Positions 1 to 7,691 of a stretch of DNA of 64,000 nt are shown here, in pieces. The translations under genes were made by a program, and so were the position numbers. The notes under the pieces were generated by a model. The model was not told where the DNA came from and did not search any database. It was given only the letters and a program-made list of their open reading frames with translations. The number at the start of each line of letters is the position of its first letter. The first letter of the stretch is position 1. Source of the DNA: Prevotella veroralis DSM 19559 = JCM 6290. Lineage in GTDB: Bacteria > Bacteroidota > Bacteroidia > Bacteroidales > Bacteroidaceae. The stretch covers positions 124,001 to 188,000 of the forward strand of contig NZ_KB898329.1 of the NCBI RefSeq assembly GCF_000377625.1. The letters are read 5' to 3'.

Positions 1-579
1 CAGTTCGATGGTTTGTTCGATAAGAAACCAACCCTACCTCTACAATTAACAAAGCCGGAGAACGAACATTGGATAGGTATTGCACCCTTTGCAAGATATA
101 AGAATAAGACCTATCCAGCTAGTCAGATGCAAGAAGTTATTGCCTTGTTGAATCAGACAGAGAACGTGAGAGTGTTCTTATTCGGCGGTAGGGGAGAAGA
201 AAAAGCAACTTTAGAGTTATGGGCAAAAGAGTTGGCTAACGTCAGATGTATCGCTGGTTCATTGCAATTACACGAGGAATTGGCACTGATGGCATGGCTT
301 GATGTAATGGTGTCTATGGACTCTGCCAATATGCACTTAGCCTCTCTTGCAGGCGTGCGTGTCGTGAGTATATGGGGCGGAACAGCTCCCGCTTGTGGCT
401 TCTTAGGCTGGCAGCAGCAAGAAGGTGACGCTTTGTTGACACATTGTGATTGCCAACCTTGTACGATAGCGGGGGCAGATGAGTGTGCAAAAGGTGATTA
501 CCATTGCATGACGACATTAACCCCATCGCAAGTTGTAGATAAGTTGATGAATGTGATAAAGACGAACGATAAGAAGTGA
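1..579 (+). CDS. Glycosyltransferase family 9 (heptosyltransferase-like), 5' end missing
   Basis: The frame is open from the first base, so only the C-terminal part (about 190 residues) is visible; the TTG at position 13 is unlikely to be the true start. The visible part fits the second Rossmann lobe of GT9 enzymes, which add sugars such as heptose to the LPS core at the inner face of the cytoplasmic membrane: IGIAPFARYKNK, then LFGGRGEE, then SMDSANMHLASL and a WGGTAP turn that in the family contacts the nucleotide sugar. A short Cys-rich stretch (HCDCQPC) follows. The gene ends 55 nt before an envelope phosphotransferase gene, so co-transcription is plausible. The acceptor sugar cannot be told from sequence. 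Confidence 0.85.
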   Translation, partial: QFDGLFDKKPTLPLQLTKPENEHWIGIAPFARYKNKTYPASQMQEVIALLNQTENVRVFLFGGRGEEKATLELWAKELANVRCIAGSLQLHEELALMAWLDVMVSMDSANMHLASLAGVRVVSIWGGTAPACGFLGWQQQEGDALLTHCDCQPCTIAGADECAKGDYHCMTTLTPSQVVDKLMNVIKTNDKK

Positions 580-634
580 TATAACGTATAGATAAAGATA
601 AGAACATCTATTAGATAGACTGAAAAAATTGATT

Positions 635-2452
635 ATGAAGAAAGATCTTTCAATATTATTGTGGCTGTTTATAGCCTTTACTTTGTTTTTCTTAGGTATT
701 CAGAAGCCGTTATTCCTCATTTATAACCATGGCTTCGGAAAATTATCTCCATCGTTCCATGACGTCTTGGAGATTTATGTACATGGTTTTGCCATTGATA
801 TGGCAACGGTGGGTTATATGATGGCAATACCTCTTTTGCTCTTTGGTATCAAATGGGCATGGGCGAAGTTCCCTATTAAGAAGAGTTTAAACATCTATCT
901 CGTCATTATCTCCATATTACTGACATTGGGCGCGTTAGCCGATGCATCGTTGTATGAGTTTTGGGAGTTTAAGCTCGATCGGATGGCGTTCTTTTATCTT
1001 AATGACCCAAAGGATGCCTTTGCAAGTGTGTCAGTAGGTTATCTGCTTGTACGTCTACTCGGTTGGATTGTACTAGCTGCTATCTCATACGCCCTGCTTG
1101 CATGGCCTTTATGGAAAGTACAATTAGGAAAGATAAAGACAAATCCATGGTTGCGTGGTGTCCTTTTTGTTGTGATAGGAGGAGCCTTGTTTGCTATGAT
1201 TCGTGGTTTAAGAATATGGCCAAATACGCCAGGTCGTGCGTTTTATAGCAATGTCACATTCTATAATCATGCAGCTTTGAATCCAATCTTCAACCTTATG
1301 TACAGTCTTCAGAAGGAGGAGGACGACTACAAGGAATTTGATGCTTTCGATGAGAAAACGCGAGCTAAGCTATATGAGGGTCTATTTCCAACAAAGGCCG
1401 ATAGTACGGAGAAGCTCATAAAAACATCACGTCCTAATGTGTTAGTAGTGGTTCTTGAGGGCTTTGGCTCATGTTTCATTGAAGGCTTAGGAGGTATGAA
1501 AGATGTTGGGGTAAACATCAATCGCCTCTTACCAGAGAGTGTTGTCTTCGATAGTTGTTATTGTGGTAGCTTCCGAACAGACCGTGGTATTGTGTGTGCA
1601 GTGAGTGGTTATCTGGGGCAACCAACGACAAGTATCATGCGTTTTACACATAAGATCAAGCATTTGCCAGGCTTACCAAAGACCCTGAAGAAGTATGGCT
1701 ATCAGACACAAGCACTCTATGGAGGCGACGTGTCATTCTTTAATATGTCTGAATACTTCCTTGATTCGGGGCATGACAAGCTAGTGACAGAGGATGACTT
1801 CCCCGCTTCTGACAGAACAACTAAGTGGGGAGTACCAGACCATGTAACCTTTAACTGGTTGTATAATGACATTGTTCGTCGTGATAAGGAAAAGTCTGGT
1901 CCATGGTACACTACCTTCTTAACCATCAGTTCTCACAACCCGTTTGATGTGCCTTATCATCGTTTGAAGGATAAGAAATACAATGCTTTCGCATATACGG
2001 ATCAGTGCTTTGGAACATTCATAGATAAGTTGAAGAAGACTCCAGCATGGAAGAATCTACTCATCGTAGTGGTTGCTGATCATGGATTTAACTGGCGTGA
2101 GATTGCTTCACCGAAGTTCCCTTACATTCCATTCTTGATGATGGGCGGTGCTATTAAGCATCCTCAGCGTATCCATAAACTGATAAGTCAGACCGATCTT
2201 CCTGCTACTGTCTTAGGTCAAATGGGTATTCCTCATGAAGACTTTACCTTTAGTCGTGATGTAATGGGTAATACTTATCGTTATCCGTTTGGCTTCAATA
2301 CCTTTAATAATGGCTTCAATTTCTGTGATTCAACAGGCTGTACTGTCTATGACAACGTAAGTAAACGAGCTATTTATGGGAATGACAAGCGACGCATAAA
2401 CATAGGAAAAGCCATTTTGCAGACCCTGTATCACGATATGGCAAAGCGTTAA
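635..2452 (+). CDS. LTA synthase family membrane sulfatase/phosphoglycerol transferase
   Basis: A 605-residue protein. ATG 635 is preferred over the in-frame TTG at 629 because it starts a normal MKK signal-anchor. About five hydrophobic segments (residues ~8-205) precede an extracytoplasmic alkaline-phosphatase-fold domain (~265-600). It opens with NVLVVVLEGFG (metal-binding Glu near 275), has the probable Thr nucleophile in GSFRTDRG (~316), and has an ADHG metal site near 481. The family transfers phosphoglycerol or phosphoethanolamine from phospholipids onto envelope polymers. A Gram-negative host has no lipoteichoic acid, so an LPS or periplasmic glycan acceptor is inferred. It lies between a GT9 gene and an EptA-like gene on the same strand. 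Confidence 0.85.
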   Translation: MKKDLSILLWLFIAFTLFFLGIQKPLFLIYNHGFGKLSPSFHDVLEIYVHGFAIDMATVGYMMAIPLLLFGIKWAWAKFPIKKSLNIYLVIISILLTLGALADASLYEFWEFKLDRMAFFYLNDPKDAFASVSVGYLLVRLLGWIVLAAISYALLAWPLWKVQLGKIKTNPWLRGVLFVVIGGALFAMIRGLRIWPNTPGRAFYSNVTFYNHAALNPIFNLMYSLQKEEDDYKEFDAFDEKTRAKLYEGLFPTKADSTEKLIKTSRPNVLVVVLEGFGSCFIEGLGGMKDVGVNINRLLPESVVFDSCYCGSFRTDRGIVCAVSGYLGQPTTSIMRFTHKIKHLPGLPKTLKKYGYQTQALYGGDVSFFNMSEYFLDSGHDKLVTEDDFPASDRTTKWGVPDHVTFNWLYNDIVRRDKEKSGPWYTTFLTISSHNPFDVPYHRLKDKKYNAFAYTDQCFGTFIDKLKKTPAWKNLLIVVVADHGFNWREIASPKFPYIPFLMMGGAIKHPQRIHKLISQTDLPATVLGQMGIPHEDFTFSRDVMGNTYRYPFGFNTFNNGFNFCDSTGCTVYDNVSKRAIYGNDKRRINIGKAILQTLYHDMAKR

Positions 2453-2472
2453 TAGTAATACAGAATCATGTT

Positions 2473-4221
2473 ATGAATCTCATACGAAAGATTAGAAATT
2501 ACATCTCTTCATGCCGTTGGGTAGTGCCAATCACTACTCAATGGCCTTTATTTATAAGTTATATCGTATTGATAGGATGGAGTTCTATAACTCAGAATAT
2601 CTATGCGCGTGCTTTCGTAATCTACTTGCATGCTTATATCGCGACCGCTATCGTCACATGGACTAAACGCTCGTGGGTGAAGGTGCTGATCTATGTTTTA
2701 GCCTTTATCTTATTCTTTATTAATGCCTCATTGAAGGTTAACTATGACTTAGAAATATCCCCCAGCGTATTGATGCTGTTAGCTGAGACGAATGCAGAAG
2801 AGAGCTCGGAGTTCTTACATTCATTGCTGCACACGAGTACAGCATGGGTTATTCCGGCATTGACAGTGGTCTTTGTTGTACTTGTTGTAATAGCTGAGAA
2901 GAAGAGGACGAAAGGTACATTATATTTAGAAAGGAAACGTCCTTTCCGTATATTGTCAGTATTTTCTGGGATAATGCTCACTGTTGGTGTGATTGGTTCC
3001 TATTGTTATATAGGTCTCTTCCAGTGCAAGAATCCAGATGACGTCTCTGTTTGGAATCTACACATGAGTTACCCCAGCGATGCGCTAACAAGGGTGGTTG
3101 TGGCTCTTTATGATTCACATCTGGCTAAGAAAGAAATGGAAGGAACAGCACTATTAGCGGAAAATGTGAAGTCAACAAAGAGTGATATTGGAGCAAAGGA
3201 TTCGTTGAATATCGTCCTTGTGATCGGTGAATCGTATATAAAAGATCATGCTTCTGTGTATGGATATGGACTTAATACTACTCCTTTCTTATTGCATGAG
3301 AAGAAAGCGGGACGATTAGTTGCATTCACAAATGCCGTCTCTCCATATAATTTTACAACCAAGGTAATGCGCAATCTGATAAGTACGAATAGTCTTGAAG
3401 ATGGTGTTCGATGGAGCGAACGCCCACCATTAACGGCCGTATTCAAGCGAGCTGGCTATTTTGTCAGTATGTATGATAATCAAAGAACCTTTGCTTTTGG
3501 AGCAACATTCACCTTTGCTTTGAACAGTTATCTTTATGCACCACGTGTCTTGAAAGTATGCTATGATAGGACAAACAACAATTCTTTTGAGTATGATGGA
3601 CAATTAGTTGATAGATATAAACGTGATTTTCAGGAGCAACATAGCCATGCTCTGACTATCTTCCATCTCATGGGACAGCATATAGAAGCTGTTAAGCGTT
3701 ATCCTGCTGATAGGCAGTTTAACCATTTCTCTGCTGATAGTATTAAGCGGAAGGAACCATGGATAACAGAGGAGATGAGGAGGGGTATTGCTGAATATGA
3801 TAATGCTACATTATATAACGACTATGTGATGAAGCAGATAATCAGTCAATATGCTCATCGGAATGCAGTGGTTATCTATGTTTCTGACCATGGTGAAGAG
3901 GAGTATGACTATCGTCCAAGTGCGGGTAGAAAGGGCAGTGATGATCTGAAAAATATGCTTTATTATCAATACAGTGTACCTATGATGGTGTGGTTCTCTG
4001 ATGCCTTTAAAGAGAAATATCCTACTAAGGTTCGGCAGATAGAGGCTTCGGCAGCAAAGCCTTTGATGACAGATAACATTTGTCAAATACTGTTCTATCT
4101 TGGTGGTTTGACCTCTTCTCCCTATTACTTAGCTAAGCATAATGTGTTGAGCAAGGACTATGTTTGTGGGAAGCGCATCGTTGATGATAAGTATAATTAC
4201 GATAAGATCGTGCGCCCGTGA
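2473..4221 (+). CDS. Phosphoethanolamine transferase (EptA/lipid A type)
   Basis: A 582-residue protein starting 20 nt after the previous stop, so probably co-transcribed. Four to five membrane segments (residues ~20-185) are followed by a periplasmic sulfatase-fold domain. It has VLVIGESYIKDH (metal Glu ~252), the FTTK site with candidate nucleophiles Thr295/Thr296, and VSDHGEEEYDY near the C-terminus, all in the order typical of the EptA/OpgE group. These enzymes move phosphoethanolamine from phosphatidylethanolamine to lipid A or glycan phosphates, often lowering polymyxin sensitivity. The lipid A substrate is inferred from the family. The preceding gene has the same fold but a different subfamily, giving a tandem of two envelope phosphotransferases. 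Confidence 0.85.
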   Translation: MNLIRKIRNYISSCRWVVPITTQWPLFISYIVLIGWSSITQNIYARAFVIYLHAYIATAIVTWTKRSWVKVLIYVLAFILFFINASLKVNYDLEISPSVLMLLAETNAEESSEFLHSLLHTSTAWVIPALTVVFVVLVVIAEKKRTKGTLYLERKRPFRILSVFSGIMLTVGVIGSYCYIGLFQCKNPDDVSVWNLHMSYPSDALTRVVVALYDSHLAKKEMEGTALLAENVKSTKSDIGAKDSLNIVLVIGESYIKDHASVYGYGLNTTPFLLHEKKAGRLVAFTNAVSPYNFTTKVMRNLISTNSLEDGVRWSERPPLTAVFKRAGYFVSMYDNQRTFAFGATFTFALNSYLYAPRVLKVCYDRTNNNSFEYDGQLVDRYKRDFQEQHSHALTIFHLMGQHIEAVKRYPADRQFNHFSADSIKRKEPWITEEMRRGIAEYDNATLYNDYVMKQIISQYAHRNAVVIYVSDHGEEEYDYRPSAGRKGSDDLKNMLYYQYSVPMMVWFSDAFKEKYPTKVRQIEASAAKPLMTDNICQILFYLGGLTSSPYYLAKHNVLSKDYVCGKRIVDDKYNYDKIVRP

Positions 4222-4424
4222 GGGATAACAAATAAGAACGGGGTGCTCTTTAAGGATATAGAAGGGCGTCCCTTCATATTGTGCGAAGCCTCATCTCCAT
4301 AGGTGCGGGTATTCCCCTCATTATATGAAATAGTATTCGTGTTAAATTCCCAAAGGTAGGATGTGACAGGCGGAAGTAGGATAGAATGAAGAGAAAAGGG
4401 TAATGTGATAAAGTGCAAAGTTAA

Positions 4425-4537
4425 TTTTGCTGTCATTCCTGTCACTCTTTTGTAGCATGTAACTACCTGTTTGTTAGTAAGTTGTTTGAAATGTTAAAAG
4501 TGACAGCAACTTTAATTAAAAATAAAATAGGGTTTTA
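4425..4537 (+). repeat. Dispersed TGACAGCAAA element, copy A
   Basis: The left arm TTTTGCTGTCA (4425-4435) continues as TTCCTGTCA. The right arm TGACAGCAA (4501-4509) is preceded by AATGTTAAAAG. A conserved AT-rich tail ends in TAGGGTTTTAA. The ~65 bases between the arms do not resemble the other copies at 14701 and 38255. The rest of the gap from 4222 holds nothing else I recognise before the tRNA promoter. Confidence 0.8.
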
Positions 4538-4684
4538 AGAGTATGAAAAAGGTTCGTTTTCCACTCTCGTTGATACCCCATCATCCAACGAAAATATAAG
4601 TGGATATACTAAGTAAACAATCTTGTGGATTCGAGTAAAGAGCATTTTAAATTGCACCTTTTCGATAAAAAAGTTTGGAGAAGT

Positions 4685-4716
4685 TTTGTTGTTTAAATAA
4701 AAAACGCTACCTTTGC
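4685..4716 (+). promoter_or_regulatory. Bacteroidota promoter for tRNA-Gln
   Basis: TTTG (4685-4688), 19 nt, then TACCTTTGC (4708-4716) matches the -33/-7 pattern of the Bacteroidota primary sigma factor. Transcription would begin near 4720, about 28 nt before the tRNA. Confidence 0.75.
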
Positions 4717-4747
4717 ACTCGCAATTCAGTAATGAGTTAGCTCTTAA

Positions 4748-4818
4748 TGGGATATGGTGTAATGGTAACACTACAGATTCTGGTCCTGTCATTCCTGGTT
4801 CGAATCCGGGTATCCCAA
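4748..4818 (+). tRNA. tRNA-Gln (anticodon CTG)
   Basis: The cloverleaf is visible. Acceptor TGGGATA (4748-4754) pairs with TATCCCA (4811-4817); the anticodon loop reads TTCTGGT; the T arm has loop GTTCGAATC. The discriminator is at 4818. The CCA end is not encoded. A strong promoter lies just upstream. Confidence 0.93.
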
Positions 4819-5046
4819 CGCTTAGAGAGATAGAGTTATCTATCTCTTTTTTATTTTTGTGCATTTCCTTCCTTCATTATATACGCCAATTTGCAGTTAG
4901 AGATAGACTGTGCCTACTCTTTTATAATCATAGCCTTGGTACGTAAACATAATTGTTTTTGGTCTTGAAGAATATATTTCCCGATAGAGCTTATAAAAGA
5001 AAACCAGCAACTTAGATGTTAGATCTAAGTTGCTGATTGCTTATTG

Positions 5047-5120
5047 TGGACCAGCCTGGGCTTGAACCAGGGACCTCCAGATTATGAGTCTGTTGCTCTA
5101 ACCAACTGAGCTACAAGTCC
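5047..5120 (-). tRNA. tRNA-Met (anticodon CAT, elongator-like)
   Basis: On the minus strand the 5' arm reads GGACTTG (5120-5114). The D arm contains AGCTCAGTTGGTTAGAGC, the anticodon loop is CTCATAA, and the T loop is TTCAAGC. The 3' acceptor ends GGTCCA at 5047. The 5' end pairs as in elongator tRNAs, and there is no sign of the initiator-type mismatch at position 1. One weak pair lies inside the acceptor stem. Confidence 0.92.
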
Positions 5121-5252
5121 GAGATGTGGTTGATACGGGTGCAAAGGTAATGAATTAAATGGAAAAAGGAGAATGGAGTTGAAAGAAAGTTGCGGTTTTA
5201 ACACATTTTGAGAAGTGGTGGATAGTGTTTGTGGCGGTTTCTAAGTAACTTT

Positions 5253-5385
5253 GCAAGGAGCTTCGTTAAGGTGTGCAAGGGGCTTTGCTAAGGAGAGTAA
5301 GGATCATCGTTAAGGAGGGAAGGCGCTTTGTCAAGAGGTGATAGAAACTTTCCAGAGAGGTGAGAGGAGCTTTTCTAAGGAGTGA
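5253..5385. repeat. Degenerate array of ~22-bp units (purine-rich)
   Basis: Six consecutive units start at 5253, 5275, 5298, 5320, 5342 and 5364, so spacing is 22 bp with one 23-bp unit. Most centre on CTTnGnTAAGG-like cores such as GCTTTGCTAAGG and GCTTCGTTAAGG. A weaker seventh unit may follow to 5407. This array fills most of the gene-free gap before ribF. Confidence 0.75.
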
Positions 5386-5512
5386 AAGGAGTAGGAGGAG
5401 CGAAAGAGAGGTAAGATAATAGTGCTGTTGAGGAGGATTGTTTGAAGAGATGGAAGAGGGGAGAAGGAGGACAGATAGCTGTTGGAAGGATGGTAAATAG
5501 TGTATAAGGAAT

Positions 5513-6505
5513 TTGGAAACGATATATATAAAGCAAGGAGAGAAGGTTGAGATAGGAGAGCTGGTAGCTACTATCGGCTTCTTTGATGGTGTGCATCGTG
5601 GGCATCAGTATTTGATAAGGAATGTGGTTGAAGAGGCGCATCGGGTAGGGATGGTGTCGGCTGTGATAACCTTTGATGAGCATCCTCGGCAAGTGTTGAA
5701 AGTATCATTGGGGAAGGAAGAGGATGTTAATAGCCGACCAGAATTGCTATCATCGCTTGATGAGAAACTGCTGTTATTATCAAAGACAGGCATTGATAAA
5801 GTCATTGTGTTACACTTTGATGTTGCATTGGCAGACTTATCTGCACGCGAGTTTATGGAGGACGTCTTACGCAATCAACTGAATGTACGGAAGCTGCTTA
5901 TCGGTTACGACAATCGTTTCGGGCATAATCGTTCGGAGGGATTCGATGATTATAAGCGATACGGCGAGCAGTTAGGAATAGAGGTCATACACAATAATGC
6001 CTACCTTCCCGATGGTGAGAAGATTAGTTCGTCACAGATAAGGACGTATATAAAAGAAGGTGATATCGTGCGTGCCAATCACTGTTTAGGTTACGATTAC
6101 ACCATCTCTAGCAAGATTGTGAGCGGCTTGCAGAATGGTCACAAGTTAGGTTTTCCCACTGCCAACCTCGATATCAACACTTGCCAACAGCTCCTACCTA
6201 TGCGTGGCGTATATGCTGTCATGGTTCAATTAGACCACTCCCTCGTATGGAAGCGTGGGATGATGAATATCGGCAAACGCCCCACATTCAATGGAACGAA
6301 AGAGACTTTAGAAGTAAACATCTTCAATTTCGAGGGCAATCTCTATGGGCAAGATGTCTCTATCCGATTCATCAGTAAGATACGAGATGAGCGTAAGTTC
6401 GATTCCCTCGAAGCCCTATCCCAACAGCTCGAACAAGACAAACATACCATCAACGAACTCTTCGATAGGCGTCATCCGATGGTTGATAACATTGTAGAAC
6501 AATAA
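5513..6505 (+). CDS. ribF: Bifunctional riboflavin kinase/FAD synthetase RibF
   Basis: A 330-residue protein that phosphorylates riboflavin to FMN and adenylylates FMN to FAD. The N-terminal FAD synthetase domain starts with IGFFDGVHRGH (residues ~22-32, the HxGH nucleotidyltransferase motif), followed by FDEHPRQVL and the ISSSQIR signature (~173). The C-terminal kinase domain begins near LGFPTANL (~212) and contains the NIGKRPTF motif. Between the in-frame stop at 5498 and the domain the only usual start codon is TTG at 5513, preceded by AAGGA, so this gene appears to use a rare TTG start. A CPBP protease gene follows after 15 nt. Confidence 0.95.
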   Translation: METIYIKQGEKVEIGELVATIGFFDGVHRGHQYLIRNVVEEAHRVGMVSAVITFDEHPRQVLKVSLGKEEDVNSRPELLSSLDEKLLLLSKTGIDKVIVLHFDVALADLSAREFMEDVLRNQLNVRKLLIGYDNRFGHNRSEGFDDYKRYGEQLGIEVIHNNAYLPDGEKISSSQIRTYIKEGDIVRANHCLGYDYTISSKIVSGLQNGHKLGFPTANLDINTCQQLLPMRGVYAVMVQLDHSLVWKRGMMNIGKRPTFNGTKETLEVNIFNFEGNLYGQDVSIRFISKIRDERKFDSLEALSQQLEQDKHTINELFDRRHPMVDNIVEQ

Positions 6506-6520
6506 TAAACAAGGAAGAAT

Positions 6521-7342
6521 ATGAAGTCAAGAAAATTATGGACAGCCGTTCTTTATACCATATTATTCGTAGCACTCTTCATTGTGTTGCAAGTTATTGC
6601 ATTAGTAATTACCGATCTTACAGTTTCATTCATTAATGGAACTCCCTTCTTAACCACGATGAATGGTGCCAAAGATGGTACTTCGATAGCTCTCTCATCA
6701 GTGATTAGTAGTTTGTTAACCCTCCTCCTCTTCACTCGTACAAAGTGGGCACAAGTATCTAACCTCTATCTCAAGTCACGTCCGTGGGGCGTTCTCCTTT
6801 GGGCAGCTTTGCTTGCTTTAGGTTCTATTCTTCCGATGGAGTTTATAGCAGAAAAGATTAATCTCACCATGCCCGAACAAACGGAAGCAATGTTCCAAAG
6901 CATTATGGAGACATCATGGGGATATATCGCCTTAGGTATCATGGCACCATTGGAAGAGGAGGTAGTCTTTCGCGGTGGTGTACTCCGTGTACTTCTGAAT
7001 GCAACGGGCAGTAAGAGTCACTGGATAGCTATCATCCTCTCGGCTCTCGTCTTTGGTTTCATCCACTTCAATCTGGCGCAGGGAATCCACGCCTTCTTGC
7101 TCGGTTTGGTACTTGGATGGATGTATTATCGTACAAAGAGCATTCTACCAGGGCTTATGTTGCATTGGATGAACAACACAGTAGCCTATGTGATGTTCCA
7201 TTTAATGCCACAGATGAGCGACGGAAAGCTCATTGACTTCTTCCATGGAAGTGAGCGAATGATGTATGGCGGACTGTTTTTCTCGCTTTGCATACTCATC
7301 CCGTCCATCTTTCAATTAGCCCTTCGGATGAAGAAAGCATAA
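6521..7342 (+). CDS. CPBP family intramembrane glutamic endopeptidase
   Basis: A 273-residue membrane protein with about seven hydrophobic helices. It carries the Abi/CPBP (Rce1-like) motifs in order: EEEVVFRGG (Glu-Glu and Arg, residues ~147-155), FGFIHFN (His ~185) and MLHWMNN (His ~226). These residues form the intramembrane active site in the family. In bacteria, members cleave or process membrane-bound peptides or take part in bacteriocin immunity; the substrate here is unknown. It sits 15 nt after ribF and is followed by a clear terminator at 7370-7417, so the two genes probably form one transcript. Confidence 0.88.
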   Translation: MKSRKLWTAVLYTILFVALFIVLQVIALVITDLTVSFINGTPFLTTMNGAKDGTSIALSSVISSLLTLLLFTRTKWAQVSNLYLKSRPWGVLLWAALLALGSILPMEFIAEKINLTMPEQTEAMFQSIMETSWGYIALGIMAPLEEEVVFRGGVLRVLLNATGSKSHWIAIILSALVFGFIHFNLAQGIHAFLLGLVLGWMYYRTKSILPGLMLHWMNNTVAYVMFHLMPQMSDGKLIDFFHGSERMMYGGLFFSLCILIPSIFQLALRMKKA

Positions 7343-7369
7343 CGACGAACCTTCTTATTCCACAATGAT

Positions 7370-7417
7370 AAGGGTGCATCAAATGTCCGTTAGGATTATT
7401 GATGCACCCCTTTTTTA
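7370..7417 (+). terminator. Rho-independent terminator after the CPBP gene
   Basis: AGGGTGCATCAA (7371-7382) pairs with TTGATGCACCC (7399-7409) and is followed by a T run (7411-7416). Confidence 0.85.
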
Positions 7418-7442
7418 GTCCTGTTACCTATGACCTCTTTCT

Positions 7443-7591
7443 GTCTCAAGCCTTGATACACACAGTCTCAAGCCCTGATACACACAGTCTCAAGCTATGA
7501 GACCCACAGTTTCAGTACATGAAACGCAGGGTTTCAATACATGGAACGCAGGGTTTCAATATATGGAACGCACAGTCCCATGCAATGGAAG
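7443..7591. repeat. Array of seven exact 22-bp-period palindromic units
   Basis: Seven 17-bp dyads start at 7443, 7465, 7487, 7509, 7531, 7553 and 7575, exactly 22 bp apart. The clearest are GTCTCAAGCTATGAGAC and GTTTCAGTACATGAAAC (6-bp arms, 5-bp centre). Spacers are 5 bp, such as ACACA or GCAGG. It lies between a terminator and the next gene's promoter. A -7 box TACCTTTGC at 7661-7669 serves the downstream gene. Confidence 0.9.
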
Positions 7592-7691
7592 GTGAGAAAG
7601 AAAGTACCAGGATGCTCGATTTTCCTATCTGTTATGTATGCGAAGTTACGTCTTTATTAGTACCTTTGCATAGTTTTTAGAGTTGATTTAG

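Noticed and set aside
4197..4445. Minus-strand frame starting MTGMTAK, also seen at 14481-14720
   Set aside because: Both starts come from the repeat arm (TGACAGCAAAA); the rest of the two products is unrelated, so this is not a protein family.
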